A DNA stretch of 64,000 bases from Stratiolaelaps scimitus (taxonomy: Eukaryota > Arthropoda > Arachnida > Mesostigmata > Laelapidae). Positions within the stretch are counted from its first letter, which is position 1, and each line of letters begins with the position of its first letter. The notes beneath the pieces were generated by a model that was given only the letters and a program-made list of their open reading frames with translations, searched no databases and was not told the origin of the DNA. Below, piece after piece: positions 33,951 through 48,070 of the stretch. The stretch spans positions 1,612,001 to 1,676,000 of the forward strand of contig JABWDB010000017.1 of assembly GCA_019614645.1 (NCBI GenBank), given 5' to 3'. A program made the translations under genes and the position numbers.

Positions 33951-35500
33951 CACTCCGTGCAAATTAACTGTTGCTGCTGACGTTGTTGTAATCGTGATAG
34001 TACTGAGACACAGCACAGTTAGACTGGAGGATTGTTATGCATCTACTTCTGGGCGGTGCTCGCGCTGGGGTGGCCAGTTCTCCGCGTGTCGCTGCTGATG
34101 CTGCTGCTGCTGCTGCAGTGGGTTCTACTGAACCATGGTAGTAAACGAAAATGGTTTTCTTCCTTCGTCTGGTGGAGTCATCCGGCCACAGCAAGCGTGG
34201 ACGGTATTCGATGACATCAGCAAGCGTTTGCATGCATGATGGCTATGGCATAGATCGGCTCACCTCATCTCACCTCACCAGCTGCTCGCGCCAGCTAGTC
34301 TAAGCCATATCGCGATCGGCTGTGGCTGCTCCGCACGCCACGCGGACAGCAGACGTGGCCCGGCTCCCGACAGACACACCCCGACACCTTCACGGACTGT
34401 GTCAACCAGGAGGTATCGGAGAGGGCTGGGGGCTTGCACGCCACGGACGCTTACGTGCAGTTATTATACGAATCAAGCAGACGCAGAAACAGCGTTACCA
34501 CGGCCAGATACACAATGTGTACGCATACATCCATAGAAAGATACACGCATGAAATGGCAGCAGGGCAACATTGGCCGGCATAGCAGGGCCACAAAAGCAG
34601 CGAGGCCCGTCTGTTAGTGCCAAGCTATTATATTATAGCTGTCTAGATAGCTACGACGACGTAGTATAAGCCCTTGGTGGTGGTGGTGCTGCTGCTGCTG
34701 TTGTCGCAGATGCTACCACCAGTATTCTGAACAGAAAATGAAACCTTGACTGATTTTTCACGCCTCGTACAAAAGCGCCCATTCGTTCTGTAGATCCGTT
34801 CGTTGGTTGGTTCGTTCGTTGGCTGTTGGTTAGCGCCAGTGGTGACGATGGCGGTGCTGAGACCCCCGTGGAACGTCAGGCGACAATCGCACGGACCACG
34901 CGACGGCTTTATGGCGTATACAGGCAAATATGTTGGCACGGAGACATTGCGGCTACGTCATTTTTTTTGCCACCAGCACCACCAGAACCATTGGCATACC
35001 ATTACCACCGCCGTCAGAGGGTTGGAGCAGCAGCAGCGGCAACGCCACCTCTTAGATCTCTGTTGTGCGTGTATGTTGTTCGTTTATGTGTCCGCTCGAC
35101 CCTGTTCATTCTCTCCCTCTCATACAAACACACACACACACACTGTGTATATACGTCTCGTTGCGTTTGCTGTGAGGGGATGTCAATTCTATCATTGTTG
35201 TTGTTGTTGTTATTATTATTATTGCTACTGCTTATGCTGCTGTTGTTAAGTCCGCCGCTGCTGCTGCTGTTGTCGGCTGGTTGTATGTCATTATTGATTT
35301 GTTTTGTCGCTCCATACGATTGTAAGATGTCGATTGTTGTGCCAATGGACATGCCCATAGAACGATTGAGTGACTGGTGACGGTCAGTCACGAAAGTCCA
35401 ACCTTTTCAAGACCAACTCACTCTAGACATACAGGCATTGTCGAGTCGGATCGACGATACGCCGCCGCCGCCCCGCCGCCCGCCCCCAGCCACTAGTATT
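33951..35500. other. GC-rich blocks with CTG, GTT and GGT runs
   Basis: (CTG)n at 34091-34118, GGT/GCT run at 34676-34703, GTTC/GTTG tetramers at 34801-34830, (AC)n at 35128-35143, (TTG)n passing into (TTA)n at 35195-35223 and a CTG run at 35256-35272. Frames of 148 and 184 codons over 34803-35380 owe their length to these repeats (poly-Leu, Cys/Tyr runs). I do not call them. Confidence 0.45.
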
Positions 35501-36600
35501 GTCACAAGGCAACTGGAAGCGAGCGCCACGGAATTAGGATTCACGAGCGACTGTTGCTTGGTCCTGCTGTTATCGTTTTTACTCTAATTATCATTATTTT
35601 TACTATAGTCATCATCACCACAAATATTATGATTGTTCAAATAGGAGGAGATAGTATGGTGCATCCGGTGGTAGGTGCAGCAACATTGCGTAAGGTGTCT
35701 GATTGATGTTCCTAAATCAATGCAGTCGCAGCTGGCAATAATAACTTATTTGACTCACACACGTCCAAGGTTGCAAGTCATTGTTGGGGTTAGCCTTGCA
35801 CTAATCTGTGGATAGTGGTTGATCAGGATGATTGAACAATTAAAGGTACGACGTGTTCGAGTGGCCAAATTAACAACGAGTATTTCCATTGCTTACATCG
35901 AATTCTACTTTAGAATGTTTGGTAAATGCTGGCCGGTGGATAAATGGCGAGGTGTTTCATTAGATGAGCACCAATTTGCATCTTTCGTCAAACAAAATTC
36001 GTGATGTTTGTTCGTCAAACTGGACATCGTCGAAAGATGAAACCGATCGAAATCTCATTATAAAGTCGGCTTCTTCATATGAAACGCGTCGACTGATATG
36101 ATTGCGGCACGCACCTAGGTTGGCCTTTTTTTAATATTCGATCAATGAACGATATGTTATTGAAGCGAGTCTCAAAATGACGAATATCTGATGTAACATC
36201 AAGGTTGCCATTTCCGTTAAGGCGAGCCGATTACCAGTAAAAACACTATATATATATAATATATACATACATAGAATTCGATATATATACATGTATTTAA
36301 CAAGAAAATATCAAAACAAGGCCAAATCGTTTAAGAACGTCAACCATTATCTGTGCCAAAGAAAAAGCACATAATCTCTCTTATCCAATCGCAAAGATAT
36401 GGCCTGCTCAGCACGCAGAACTGATTGCCGCACGACGTGTAGCAGGGTTGCGTATGCTTTCTTATCTTCTTTCATTCTTTCCCCATTGAGATGTATTAAT
36501 ATGAGAGCTGCATCCAGCATCAATTGCTACAGCTGTTCAGCAATCAGCGTTCATGCAACAGTCCACATTAATAGAATAGCGAACAGAACGAACCCAACCT
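35501..36600. other. no gene recognised; AT-rich
   Basis: An imperfect TA tract lies at 36248-36300. No frame over 100 codons. Confidence 0.55.
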
Positions 36601-37540
36601 ATCCGCCCTGCCCGCACGGATCGGCGCATGCTATGTTGCTCTATTGTACATATAATACATATATATCTCTTCCTTCTCTCTGGATCGCCCCGTATTGACC
36701 CACCCACGCACGTGGGTAGCAACGCGTGGCGAAATGTCGAAATGTTCATCTTTTGCCGGTTCTCGAAGACCGTCATATGCCTCGGGTGGGTCAACCAAAT
36801 CAACTAGAATCAGCGTACGTATGGCCGATGGACAACAGCAGCGTTCACCGAGTGTACTACGCCAAGCGCCCAAATCGCTGTGCGGCCCTGACAACCAGTT
36901 CGGGCGAGTGCTGCGTGCGGCGGCGGCGGCGCTGGCGCAAAGCACTCTGCGAATGCTTTGCGTTTGTCCGTCGACGGCCGTCATTCAGTCTGGCGACCCC
37001 CACGCGAGTGGCGGTCTTTTCAAGCGGAAGAAATGTTACAACAACCAAGCCGAGCTGTTTAGCGGCCGTCCATCTGAACGCCGGCTGAATCGTTGTCGTC
37101 GTTGTCACCGGTGGCTTGAACGTCAGATTCTCTACGGCGATTCGTACGGTCGCCGTCACAGTTTTCGCGTTCGTTGGCCTGCGCTGTTCGTTCGGTCGTC
37201 GCTCGTTGGTTCACAGCCAGTACTGCTGGTGTCCCGAGGCAAGCGCTTGACGCTGCCAGGCTCGTATACACATAGTAGGAAATGAAGGGGCAGGACAAAG
37301 GGTTCGTCCACTAGAACAGCTGCTGGATCACAGCAGCCACAGTATTGATGTGTGTTCCCGAGGTTTTGAAAAGTACAAACACCGCCAGCGTCTTGCCCCC
37401 CCCCTGGTTGTCGAGGGGCGGCATTTCCATCACCGTTGCCACTGGCCCTTCCGCTGCTGCTGGCGAAGTTGACATCCACAATACGACAGCCAGTGAGGCG
37501 GCGCCCGCCCCTATATATATATATATATATATGTTGTGCG
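36601..37540 (+). other. GC-rich block with an unassigned 196-codon frame (36695-37285)
   Basis: This is the longest plus-strand frame in the window. Its product is rich in Arg and Ser and contains an Ala run (RAAAAALAQ) from a GGC patch. There is no signal peptide, domain or motif that I recognise. Minus-strand frames overlap it at 36631-36984 and 36857-37159. A short stem ACCCACG/CGTGGGT lies just upstream at about 36702-36717. It is probably a chance frame in stop-poor sequence, although an exon cannot be excluded. (TA)n follows at 37512-37532. Confidence 0.2.
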
Positions 37541-40020
37541 TTTAACAATGACCTGCGTCTCCTCGCCGATAAAGCAGTAGCTGAGCTAAATTGTGCCGGG
37601 GAACGCCGGTTTCTGAACGGTATAATCGTCCGAGTGGAGTCAACCGTTAACCATGTGCTCGCCCTAAGGAGAACAGGGAAAATTTTCAGATGATGACACA
37701 GCGAAGCGGACGCTCAAGATTTGGCCAGCATCGGCCACGGAGCTCGCAAACCCATCAGCGATTCACCTCATTGACTAGCACAGCAAATCGATGGATAGAC
37801 GAGTAAGCAATCGTCACAAGCGTACGTATTGAACGATCTTTGTCCAATCCGTTATTCGAACGGATTGGATTGCCCGATTCCTATATATGCTTGCATGTAC
37901 AATAGATCTTGGCACTTCTAGTATTGTCCACGTGCATCAGCGTGCAGCGAATATCTGGCTAACTAAGGGTTGGCTGCTTGGGTGAGCCACGACAGCTGAC
38001 AATGCTTCTGCTTTGAGTGCCGCCGGATCAGCCTTCATCGGGCATAGTGTCCGTGTGAACGGCCATTGTGATGTGATATTCATCGGTGATCTGTCGCCCG
38101 CTTACGGCCACATCGGCTGGGTGCAGGGATTGTCGCTGGGATCTGAAAGTCGATCGTGTTTTCGCTCAAAAGTCGCTAGTCCATACCCCTCCTGACCTTC
38201 CCGTCAGCCCATGTGGCCTTTGTGACATCGTACATGTATTATTATTATTGGAAGGTCTGTCGCTTGAACCGACTGCTGGTTCTGCGAGTGGCCCCGTGTA
38301 GGTGTGGCCGTCTGATCATTTGTGCGACGGTAAGAACGGCGCGCCGGGACGCGAAGGAAAGAGCTCTGGAGCGAGAGAAAGAAAGATGACCGGCCACCGT
38401 CCGGGTCGCCGAGTCCCGTTGCCGTACGCCGGGATCTGTCGCCCTTTTCTCTCTCGAACGATCGAATCAGCTGCTTTGAACAATGGCTCAACGCAGAGAC
38501 CTCTCTCCCCCGTCGGGATTTCGCCTAACTCAAAAATCCAACGAGTTCGTGTCAGTTTGAGGGACGCAGCGATTGGCCCAAGCAGCGGTTGCACTTGTAA
38601 TCGATCATCCGACCACCAATAGGTTCGGGACGAAGGGTACACGGTTGGCATCGATCGCGGGCGAGATTCTCAGGCTGACGAAGAAAAGTTGCCGTGCTGC
38701 TCTGCCTGACAACCTGCCCTTTAGCAGAGAAGGTTGCCTGGAGACGAAACTAGAGACGACGTTAAAGCAAAACAAAGATAGAGCTCTTGGAATGAAATAG
38801 GTCGCTGTTCTCTGATACGTGTGGCTATCTTGGGGCAAACTTCAAGGACTCGTCATAGAACACAGGGTAATGGAGAGATTGGCTATGCTTCTTTGTAAAT
38901 GGTTCAGATGCCAGCGAGGTGAATGCGCCTGTTAATTCGAAAAATATGTCTAAGATGCACGTTGCCTATGAGTGAGACCTTTGTAACGATGACAACCACA
39001 TGTTCCGTGTCCTCTGGACGTTATGGTGCAGCTCTTTGGAAGGGGACCCCTAGAGAAACCCTATTTAGATGAGTTAAGAAATTGCATATCAAACACTTTT
39101 TCAAACACACCGTGGACTTTTCCGACGTTTCACAACGCTATAGTGCAGGTCGTTTTAATCTATAAGAGTTAGTGTGTAATTTCGATGGAACAAATCGACT
39201 TGCTTATTAATTGTCCTGCAACACGAAAGCCAAACCCAAAATAGCGATCACCATTAATTGTCATCTCATTATACACGAGAAAATAGTGACCTATTCCACC
39301 ATCAACAGGGACGTTGCCCATCGCCTCACAGACTACACGTATTATAAGTTAGTCATACTGAATGAATACCCTTATAAATTAGTCCACTACGCTAATAGAA
39401 TCATCCCGTGTCCCTGTGACGCGGAAATATGTGCTTCAGTCAAGCGAACGAGATCCGCATTTTCTATAACAACAACGAGAAGACAATATCCCAGATAAGT
39501 GCTAAATACGAATAGAGCAATATGATTCTCAGCTGTGACCACGTAGCTCCAAACACTCGCACACGGATGAGGCGCATAATACGGTGGTTGTTGTAATACC
39601 TCCTCCGTCTGCTTCCAATCCAGGTCAGATACGATAAAGGGGACCGACCCACTATGGCGGTTTTACGATATATAATAACGAATGCAAAATTGACACAAGA
39701 CAGCGATTAGACATAATCCCCAAATCTTACAAGCAGACCTCGTAGACCTCACATGTGGCATTTTGTGATACAACGTTTTGATTTAGCAAAGGAGTCGACG
39801 ACTACAACGACAGCTATACGACACTGTAATCGTTTTGTCATAGCAGTGGTACGCTTGGACGGTTCCACGATAACACAGCTCGTTTCCAGCAGGACGTTGG
39901 GTTACGGCGCAGGAGGCATCGCGGTTGGGGGAATTGTCTAAACCAGGGGTGTCTCATTAGAGCATTTTCTCTCATACCATCATTCTCGTCCCCGGCATCA
40001 TCTCCCGTAGCCATCAGTGG
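37541..40020. other. no gene recognised
   Basis: It includes the hairpin at 37843-37869. Frames of up to 111 codons (38302-38651) overlap on opposite strands with no known domain. Confidence 0.5.
37843..37869. repeat. perfect 11-bp hairpin, 5-nt loop
   Basis: TCCAATCCGTT pairs exactly with AACGGATTGGA across ATTCG. It contains CCAAT on one strand and ATTGG on the other. Role unknown. Confidence 0.8.
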
Positions 40021-41070
40021 GGTGTTGCGTCGCCTCCGTGTGACTTATGTACAATCTGCTATTTGCCTTCGTGGACCTGATCATAGATTTTATTGCGGGT
40101 TTGCTCGACGATACGTACATATCCGCCGCGACAACAACAGCAGCAGCACCTGGCCAAAGACAGACAAGAAGCCAAAGAACTACGCCGAGAGAGCAGACAC
40201 ACCGTGTACGACTATGTCGGCAGATATGCCAGTCGGCATGGCCGTATTTCCAACGGCGGAACGATGCGACGCTGCGAAGCCAAAGCCCCAACTGGGCAAC
40301 AACGGGGAGAACGGGGGCAACGTCACCGTCTCTGGGGCAGCAGATCAGCGAATGTGTGCGTGTGTGTGTGTGGTTTGTCTGCCCTGATGTGCGCTCCTGC
40401 CCGCGACAACCTGATTGTGGCTAGCTATATTAGTTGTGCTGCTGCTGCTGCCGCTGCTTCTGCCGTTGACGTCTGAAGTACCAAGACGAAGAAGAAGAAC
40501 ACGACGAGGCAGAAACACAGAAATAAGGCAAGCTTCACTCAGCTTCAGAGACAGCAGCAGCAGCAACAGCAGCGCCAAGTAACGGCGACGCTGGCAACGT
40601 CGCTAGTGTTGCGGCGTGTCCGTCCAAGGACACGATTTGCCTCCTCGGCAGCCCCCGGTATATTGCGAGCAACAACAGCAGCAGCAGCAGCACCACCACC
40701 ACAACCGCCACTCGTCGTCGTTGTCGTCATCATCTTGCCGCGTATAGAAAGAAAGAGATCAACAACATCAGGATCAACAACAATACGACAGTCGCCACTA
40801 CGACCATAGCAGCAAAATCACAATGAATTTGGTTCACTGGTGCTGCTGCTGTTGTGACGACGCTCGTCCAGTCGAAGGGGCTTGGTGCTCGGGTACTTCC
40901 CCTCGCAGCATTGCAGCCACGAACGAATAAGCGGTTTTTACTAGCCACCAATGCTAGTGATGGCGGCGGCGGCGGCGGCGGCAGCAGCCTGCGCCAGCGC
41001 CAACGAAGTGTCCGAAGTAAGCGAATTCTTCAACAGAGAAGAGCACAGATGGAGGAGAAGAAGTGAAGAA
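40021..41070. other. GC-rich block with CAG, CTG and GGC runs
   Basis: CAG/CTG runs at 40127-40148, 40436-40459, 40551-40573 and 40669-40704, and (GGC)7 at 40962-40982. Three plus-strand frames (40022-40476) overlap in all phases, which shows that stops are simply rare here. Confidence 0.45.
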
Positions 41071-42266
41071 CAATGTGTACGGTGTTGCAGTCTGCTTGCT
41101 GCTTAAGTCCGGCGCCCATCGTAGGGCCTGATGCCGATCTGTATGTCTCCAGTCAGTCTGTTGGGCATATGTGGCTGATACACTGCAGTTGTTGCTGTAA
41201 GACTCAACGACGCACGCTCTCACACGTACACACTACACGCATGAATAATGATGGAGCTAGCCCCGGGGGTCGGTCATAGTCTCTGAAGTGAACAGAATTG
41301 GTGGTTATAATAGTCGTCTGCCGGGACCGTTACTCCAATTATAACAGCAATAACAACAGCAGAAACAAAGGCGTCACTATCACGTCTCAATGGAAAACCG
41401 GCGAGTGGTTTGCGGCTGAATACGATGATAATAAATTTCACTATAATAATTTAATAAAAATAGTAATAACAATATGATTGAACGTTCAGTTAATTCCGGT
41501 ATCGCCTAGTTCGCAACTGTTCGAACAATCCATTTATTGCAACATGCAATTCACCACGAATATATCATATTAATGCTTTTGTATTGTGAACTGCCGTGGA
41601 TCGATTCGTGATGTAATGTCTCCTAGAATTAGACGAGACATTTAAATAGGCATTCATCCACCGCCTCTCGTCTCCCTGCCACAAGTTACAGTTCCCCATC
41701 AAGGGATTATTTAGTAGCTCATTCGTGAAATCAATGAAGGAGAAATTCATACCAAAAGCGCAAAAAACTCCGGAGCGGTGATTAACGGAACTAGCCGACC
41801 ATCTAAATGAGCCCCCAAGTATACTACAATTCCTGCATCTGTTATTGTGTGTGTCAGATCGGCTGATACCAGAGCGCATACATTTTTCCCAAACTTATTC
41901 GAGATTCGGCGTTTGTCTGCGACGCATTCTGTGTTCTGGTAAGGGTCAGAGAGCACAATACCAATGACCGCCTGCGCAGACGGACATAAGCCAGATTTAA
42001 GACAACGATTCATTCATTAATCAAGCTTTTGGTTACAATAACACACTGCGCAGAGCGTAAAGGTACGAGGCTACAACTGTGCTTAACTGCTCCTACCTAA
42101 TTTTCGAAGGAATTGATTAATTGTCCTTATCGAAAAGATGCTCGATATCCATCCGCTGCTTAGTGACCAAAGATTGGATGGATCCAGTTTTCAAAATCGA
42201 GTTTATTTCCATAAATGTTAAGGAAAAAATGCCACGACTGTGGGTGTCACCTGTTCAGTCGTATAC

Positions 42267-42298
<32 letters not shown>

Positions 42299-42900
42299 GC
42301 GTGCAGGTGTAGCTACGATTTTACTGTGAAATAGCAGTAAGCAGCCTTCTAATTATAATAGTAATATTAGTATTTGTGCGTGTGTTCAAATGGTCCTTTC
42401 TGCCATCCTATTTCAACCCGGGAACTCTACCTTTGTCCACTGCTTAAATCAGTAATGCACGTACGTCAAGTTTCACCTTGTTCTATCTACGTCCAAATCA
42501 AGCTTACGTATTATAAATATATATATATATATATATATAGATAATGCGATCCCCACTGAAGATCAATTTCTTTTTCGCCCCTTACACGCTGCCGGTACAA
42601 CTCATCCCGTTTTGAAGTGGCATACACGTACACACATACACACACACACACTAAGTAACATCTACTCACCCACTTCACTTACTCGTCATTTGTTACACAC
42701 ATATATGCGCGGTAACCAAAGAAGCATCATATACCCTCGTAACGCAACTGACCCCCTGCTGTCCACCTTACGCTACGACGCGTACGGGAGCTTCGGCCTA
42801 TCTATATGGATGTTTTGCTCGCCCGCTTTGCTGATTGTCTATCACAAGCAGTCGATGAACGTCGATTATAGGACGTTGCCGTCGTTACTGCTGTCGTCAG
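41071..42900. other. no confident gene; unassigned minus frames at 41565-42013
   Basis: Two minus-strand frames in different phases overlap (88 codons from 42013, 104 codons from 41879), in less biased sequence than most. Their products include SDPYQNTECVADKRRISNKF and FSFIDFTNELLNNPLMGNC. They could be a frameshifted gene fragment, but I recognise no family. TA arrays at 42262-42298 and 42517-42539, (AC)n at 42622-42651. Confidence 0.3.
42262..42298. repeat. (TA)n microsatellite with one C interruption
   Basis: TA repeats broken once by AC. A second TA array lies at 42517-42539. Confidence 0.9.
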
Positions 42901-44130
42901 CAACGGATTCACGGACGGACTGCGGAGGCCGATCGGGATGCGCCACTTTTGATGGTTCCGACACATGTTGTTGACACGGCCACACCGTTCGACCATAGGT
43001 AACTAGCGAGCGGGTTAACGAAAGCAAAAACGTCTACAAAGAACAACAACGGCGGCGGCGACGGAAAAAGTGACCACGACGACAGCGCTGACGAAGACGA
43101 GGACGCTGTCAACGAAATATCGAAATCAGCCTGACAGTAGTGATGTGGATACTTGCATATACATTCGCCATCCCCTTGATTCAGGACTCCTAGCGCTAAT
43201 AGCGACAGTGGTGGCGATCACAGACAGTGGCTGCTAAATCATTGCAGGCAGACAGACGGACGGACCAGATTTTCTACGGTAGTTGCCTTACGACGGTGGA
43301 CTGGTGGAAGTCGCCGATGTGATGCTGATACTGGCGACTGCGGCGGCGGCGGCAGCGGTGATTCCCCCTGAACGTGAGCGAAAGCTGCTTCTTATAGCGG
43401 TCCATAGTCAGGTGAATTCGATCGGTAGTGGGGGAACACGAACGCAAGGACGGCGAACGGTATCGTCATCATCGTATGTCCGTCTAAGCTGTTCAACGCT
43501 TAGATGTCCCTAGTAATATATATATATATATATATGTCATAACCGTAACACTAAAGGGCAGCGACTAAGAGCTATTGGGGCAGTTCGCCGGTTGGACGAG
43601 GTTAGCTGCACAACCGTTAGGCGACTCCCTTAATTACCTTTACAAGGCATGGTCGCACCCTCGTACACGACTAACACTCACACACATACACAAACACGCA
43701 CAGAGACAGATTCGGACGCTTGTCTCATGCAATCTAAATTAGTGTATAAACAATTTACGCGAATTGTGTATGAACAGATTGACACACGTGTAGCGGTCAG
43801 AACAACGGGTCGTGTGTGCAGCGAGAAGGTGTTGGGCATCCGCGTTGGGCGTATCGCTTCGAGGGTTTGGCTAGACGTCAACTGCTGCTTGCTTCCGCCT
43901 CCGCCGCCGTCCAACAATGGGGGATACCATTCTCCAGGGACAAGCCCACATTCGTTTCTTGTAATGACGGGCGACCGTTGGCTTGGGCCCATTGGCCGGC
44001 TTTCGGAGGCGGTCTGAGGCTACGTGTTGGTCTGCAGTGCCGCTGGAATCCCAGGAATGAAGATCGAGGATGAGAAACCAGCAGTGTCATAATGGAGTTG
44101 GTTAGCGCGAGCGCTTTCACCCTCTCTCTC
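42901..44130. other. GC-rich block
   Basis: A GGC/GAC run near 43050-43065, a GGC run at 43341-43354, (TA)n at 43516-43535 and an AC-rich stretch at 43677-43700. Opposed frames of about 100-122 codons at 43649-44017 have no known domain. Confidence 0.45.
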
Positions 44131-46060
44131 TTGCTCAGAGACCAGCCGGTCTGGTTAGAGGGTTGAGGCTGCTCGGAGTTACGATGATCTGACTATTGCC
44201 GAAAATAGGACAGCATCTCAATTCGTGTAAATATGAGTGAGTCTATGACTACGTCAATTCATTCCCACAAAACAGAGACCGTCGTTAGTTTGTTATTTGG
44301 CTGGTGCGTGTTAGGCCTTTTGTCGTCTTCGTAATGTGGGCATCAACTCAAAGTGGGCGCATCAAATCGTCTGATTTTCCCATCGGAGAGCCTACTTTGA
44401 TCAAGCGTTCGCATGGAAGCCAGTAGCGAATGCGAAGTCGTCAGGATATATATATATATATATATCAGTGAGGCTGGGTCTTTCAGAGTATTGCTAGTTT
44501 CGGATGATGCTGTTGACGCTGAGCAACGACCGAAACGGAATCCCCTGAGCTGCAAAACCCACCAGCTACTTAGTATTCGAACTAATACTATCAGATCCGC
44601 TAGAAATCAAAGGTTCTCACCTCTCTGACGCCCATTGCGGACAGCAGTTGCCTGCGCAGAATGCTCCCGTTGCCCGAACACAGGGTGATTCAAAAGCTGT
44701 CGTCTAGTTAGAAAAAGTGCAAGTAAGAGAAATTTGGTATATATACATTATATATATGTTACTAACATGTATTACAAACTGTCAATTTATTTGTCTCCAG
44801 CGATTTTTAAACAACCCTGTACAGCCTACTGAGCTGATTTGAGCTCGCTGAACAAGACAAATTGCCCACTTCATTCGCTTGACATGTTTCACTGCATAGT
44901 AACTTTGTAACGGACGTCGTTCTTGCCTCTTTTAAAGTCTAAGGTCAGAAAGTGCTGAGGCAGGCGGCTCTTGCTTGTGGATTCTCGGTGTTTTGCACTC
45001 TTGCTTGCTCAGAGATGCGGACTCGATTTGACATTTGCTGGTGTATTTCACATCATTCAGTTCGGTATCTTTTGTTAAAAGAGCGTCGCAACAGCGGCGC
45101 CTCCCATGGCGCATAATGGGCATAAAACAGTCACCAATTTTGTATTTGTTCTGAATTCTCATTAAGCATCTAAGCGCGAATCTCAATCAATTTTTGTGCA
45201 TGCCGAACACACGGTACACTTATAGCTCAATTTCGTAATTGTACCCCGTGAACATTTCTTGATAGTTAAGGAGGGCATCACCTGTACACATATCTAGCCC
45301 ATAATCTACACGCATACATTGCAATCTCGTACTGCTGTGGCGACATATCGAATATGAGTGATTATTGACTGGTTGTCAAGTAAAATCAAACATCAGAAGC
45401 GCGGTATCAGCATTACAATATGTGACTGACACATGAAAAAGGTCAAATACATGATAATCCATATACCCGTTCTAACAAAACGATCGCAGATAAACCACTC
45501 GCAGCACACTGCTAATATTCGAATAGTTTTTTTTTTAATATTAATAGTGTATATTAATATCCTATCCCATTCGCCTGGCACGAAGCCTCATCTACTGAAG
45601 CTGTTCGTCACAACAGACCGAAGTCGTTCTGGTCATAGCACAATAATATCTGTCCAACGGCTGCTTACTTCAACCATATTCTTTTTTGCTTTCGAACGGT
45701 TAGACTCTCTGTGAGTGAGACTAAGAAGTGAGAAACCACTATACTAAATATAAATTAATAACAAAACGACTAGAGAAATAGAAAACGACCTGAGGTGTAC
45801 AATATATTGATCTATTCAATTTCAATCGTTTCCGTTGAGCCGTGATTAGATGGTGGCCCTATATCGTCCAGCGGTTGATAGATGCATATTCTCCGTAGAT
45901 AATCACCTTTGTATAAATTTCAACACCACCAAAGCTACCATTAAACCCATAACAAGCGTCGGCATCTCAGTCGTCTCTCGATCGCCCTCATCAACATCGT
46001 CTATTATTATTATTATTATTATTATTACTATTCTTATTTAGGTATTAATTTTGATCCCAC
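44131..46060. other. no gene recognised; AT-rich
   Basis: (TA)n at 44446-44465 and (ATT)n at 46003-46027. Frames are under 95 codons. Confidence 0.55.
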
Positions 46061-46310
46061 CTCACCAGCTTGTCTCCGGTTATCGGCGAGCGTCAGTGTT
46101 CGACCGCGAGGGCCATTAACGCCACCGAGCCGCCCCGAACGCCGAGCACCATCAACACCATCAACTATTATTACTGCTGCTATCATCAAACTACCGACTA
46201 TTGCTACTACTACTACTAGTGCTAATATTATCGTTCTACTCGCTTCATCTGCCTTGATCTAGCGGTTCAACGGTGAGACGTTGCTTACCGTTGCAACCTG
46301 CTGCTGCTGT

Positions 46311-46341
<31 letters not shown>

Positions 46342-48070
46342 ACCGTTCACACGAGCTATAGTTGCAGTGGTGGACAAATGCACAAACGAACCGTGTACGT
46401 TCTTCCGACGATGACGACAACGACGACAACGCCAGCAGTGGCAGTGTGATAGCAAACGTCAACAAAAGGGATGCAGCGCTAGAAGCGTGAAATAACCCCA
46501 CGATAGCGCGCGCGGACGACTCAAGTGTGGCCGGTGAACGCGAAGCAGCAATCGCTGTTGCTGCCGCCGTTGTTGTTGTTGTTTGCTGATCTTGTTGCTG
46601 CTGCTGTGGCGGCGGTGGCCACCAGAGCTGTTTCAGCTGTCCCGTTGCGTTGCTTGCCTCGCGGCTTCAGTTGATTTTCAAAACGGCACTTTGATGCCGC
46701 CACGTTTCTTCTTCTCCGACAGCGTCAGCTATTCGTCCTTCTTCATTTTGCCCCGTGCACTCTGTCTGCTGCTTCTGCCACGCTAACACCACTATATAGC
46801 ATATATATAATACGAATAATAATATATAATCGTAGTAGTGGTAGAGGTAGTAGCTAACTGTGTCTAGTTGCGCCCGGACAAACAAACGAACGAAGGAATG
46901 AGAGAATGGCAACGATCATAGGGGACTGCACTTGGGAACGCTCAGACACGGACCGAGAAACAGACAGATCTTATATATATATATATATATATATATAGAG
47001 GGAGAGAGACTTGCAGACGGACGGACTGTCGAAACGGGCTGTGGCCATTGAAGTTCGCTGCTGTAGCTTCTCCAAATGCTGTAATCCACATGAGCGAGTT
47101 GTCCCACTACGTGTGTTCGTAACGCGTCATCGTGTGGCGTGCACGAGCGCGCAAAACCGCTGCGGCCGCTTTCAGCTGCGTTTGTATAATATATGCACGT
47201 ATAATAAATATACTTGTACACACATGTACATGTGCGTTTCATTGAAGACCACGCCGTTTGCGACGACTTCCGCCGACCGAGCCGGGAGTACTACGGGCGG
47301 GAGGAGTGTCTCGGCTGAGCCGTTTACTGTGGTGTGTACACATCCGCCTATCAAATATATAACTGTATGTTGTGTTTGTGCATTTATAAATGCATAACCA
47401 TACGTTCATGTAAGGGAAGTTATATAGCATAGCGTATGAATGCACCAAGAGCACACTATGCCTTATGTATCGTTCCAGATACCCGTTTCAGATAAAAAGT
47501 AATTGTTCGCTCCCTTTCCCGCAGAATCCGCAGCAGCCCCGCAGAGAAGCCCCCGTTGAACGCACACACACACACGCACATCAACACACAAATGGCCAGC
47601 CAGCCTCGTCTTGATCCGCTTTGGTCCGCCGACCGGTGATGGACACCGCCGGTACAGCGTCAGGGGCGTCCCCGTGAGCTATAATGTCTCGTAATCAAGC
47701 GCAACCGCTTCCACGCAACATCCACCATCCGTCGCACCGAAGTGTGATGTCGCCTCGGTATTTCTTACCGTTGCAGTAGTAGTTGCTTGTGCTGGTGCTA
47801 ACGGCGGTTGTGTGGTTGTGGCGGCTGACCGGGCAGAAACAGCTAGCATATCATCTACCTACTTGCATGAACACGAAATCCTACCGGTTGGAAATGTGCT
47901 TGCCAGGTGGTCGGGGCTTGCAGTCTGATGGGGAGTGTTGGTTCGCATTCACTCGCCACTGTCGCTTGCTGTCGGCGGCTGGACGACTTTTCAATTGCTA
48001 TAACTACGTCAGGTACTACGAGACTAGACACGGCAGGTTTGCACGCATATATAATATATACATATAAATG
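46061..48070. other. GC-rich blocks with GCC, GTT and CTG runs
   Basis: A GCC run at 46321-46344, GTT/CTG/GGC runs at 46556-46618, TA+GA at 46972-47009 and (AC)n at 47562-47580. Frames up to 128 codons (47011-47397) carry no recognisable domain. Confidence 0.45.
46972..47009. repeat. (TA)n joined directly to (GA)n
   Basis: A TA run to 46997 followed by GAGGGAGAGAGA, the same arrangement as at 30942-30987. Confidence 0.9.

Noticed and set aside
34803..35380. 148- and 184-codon plus-strand frames
   Set aside because: Both are kept open by CTG, GTT and AC repeats and translate to Leu, Cys, Tyr and His runs in overlapping phases.
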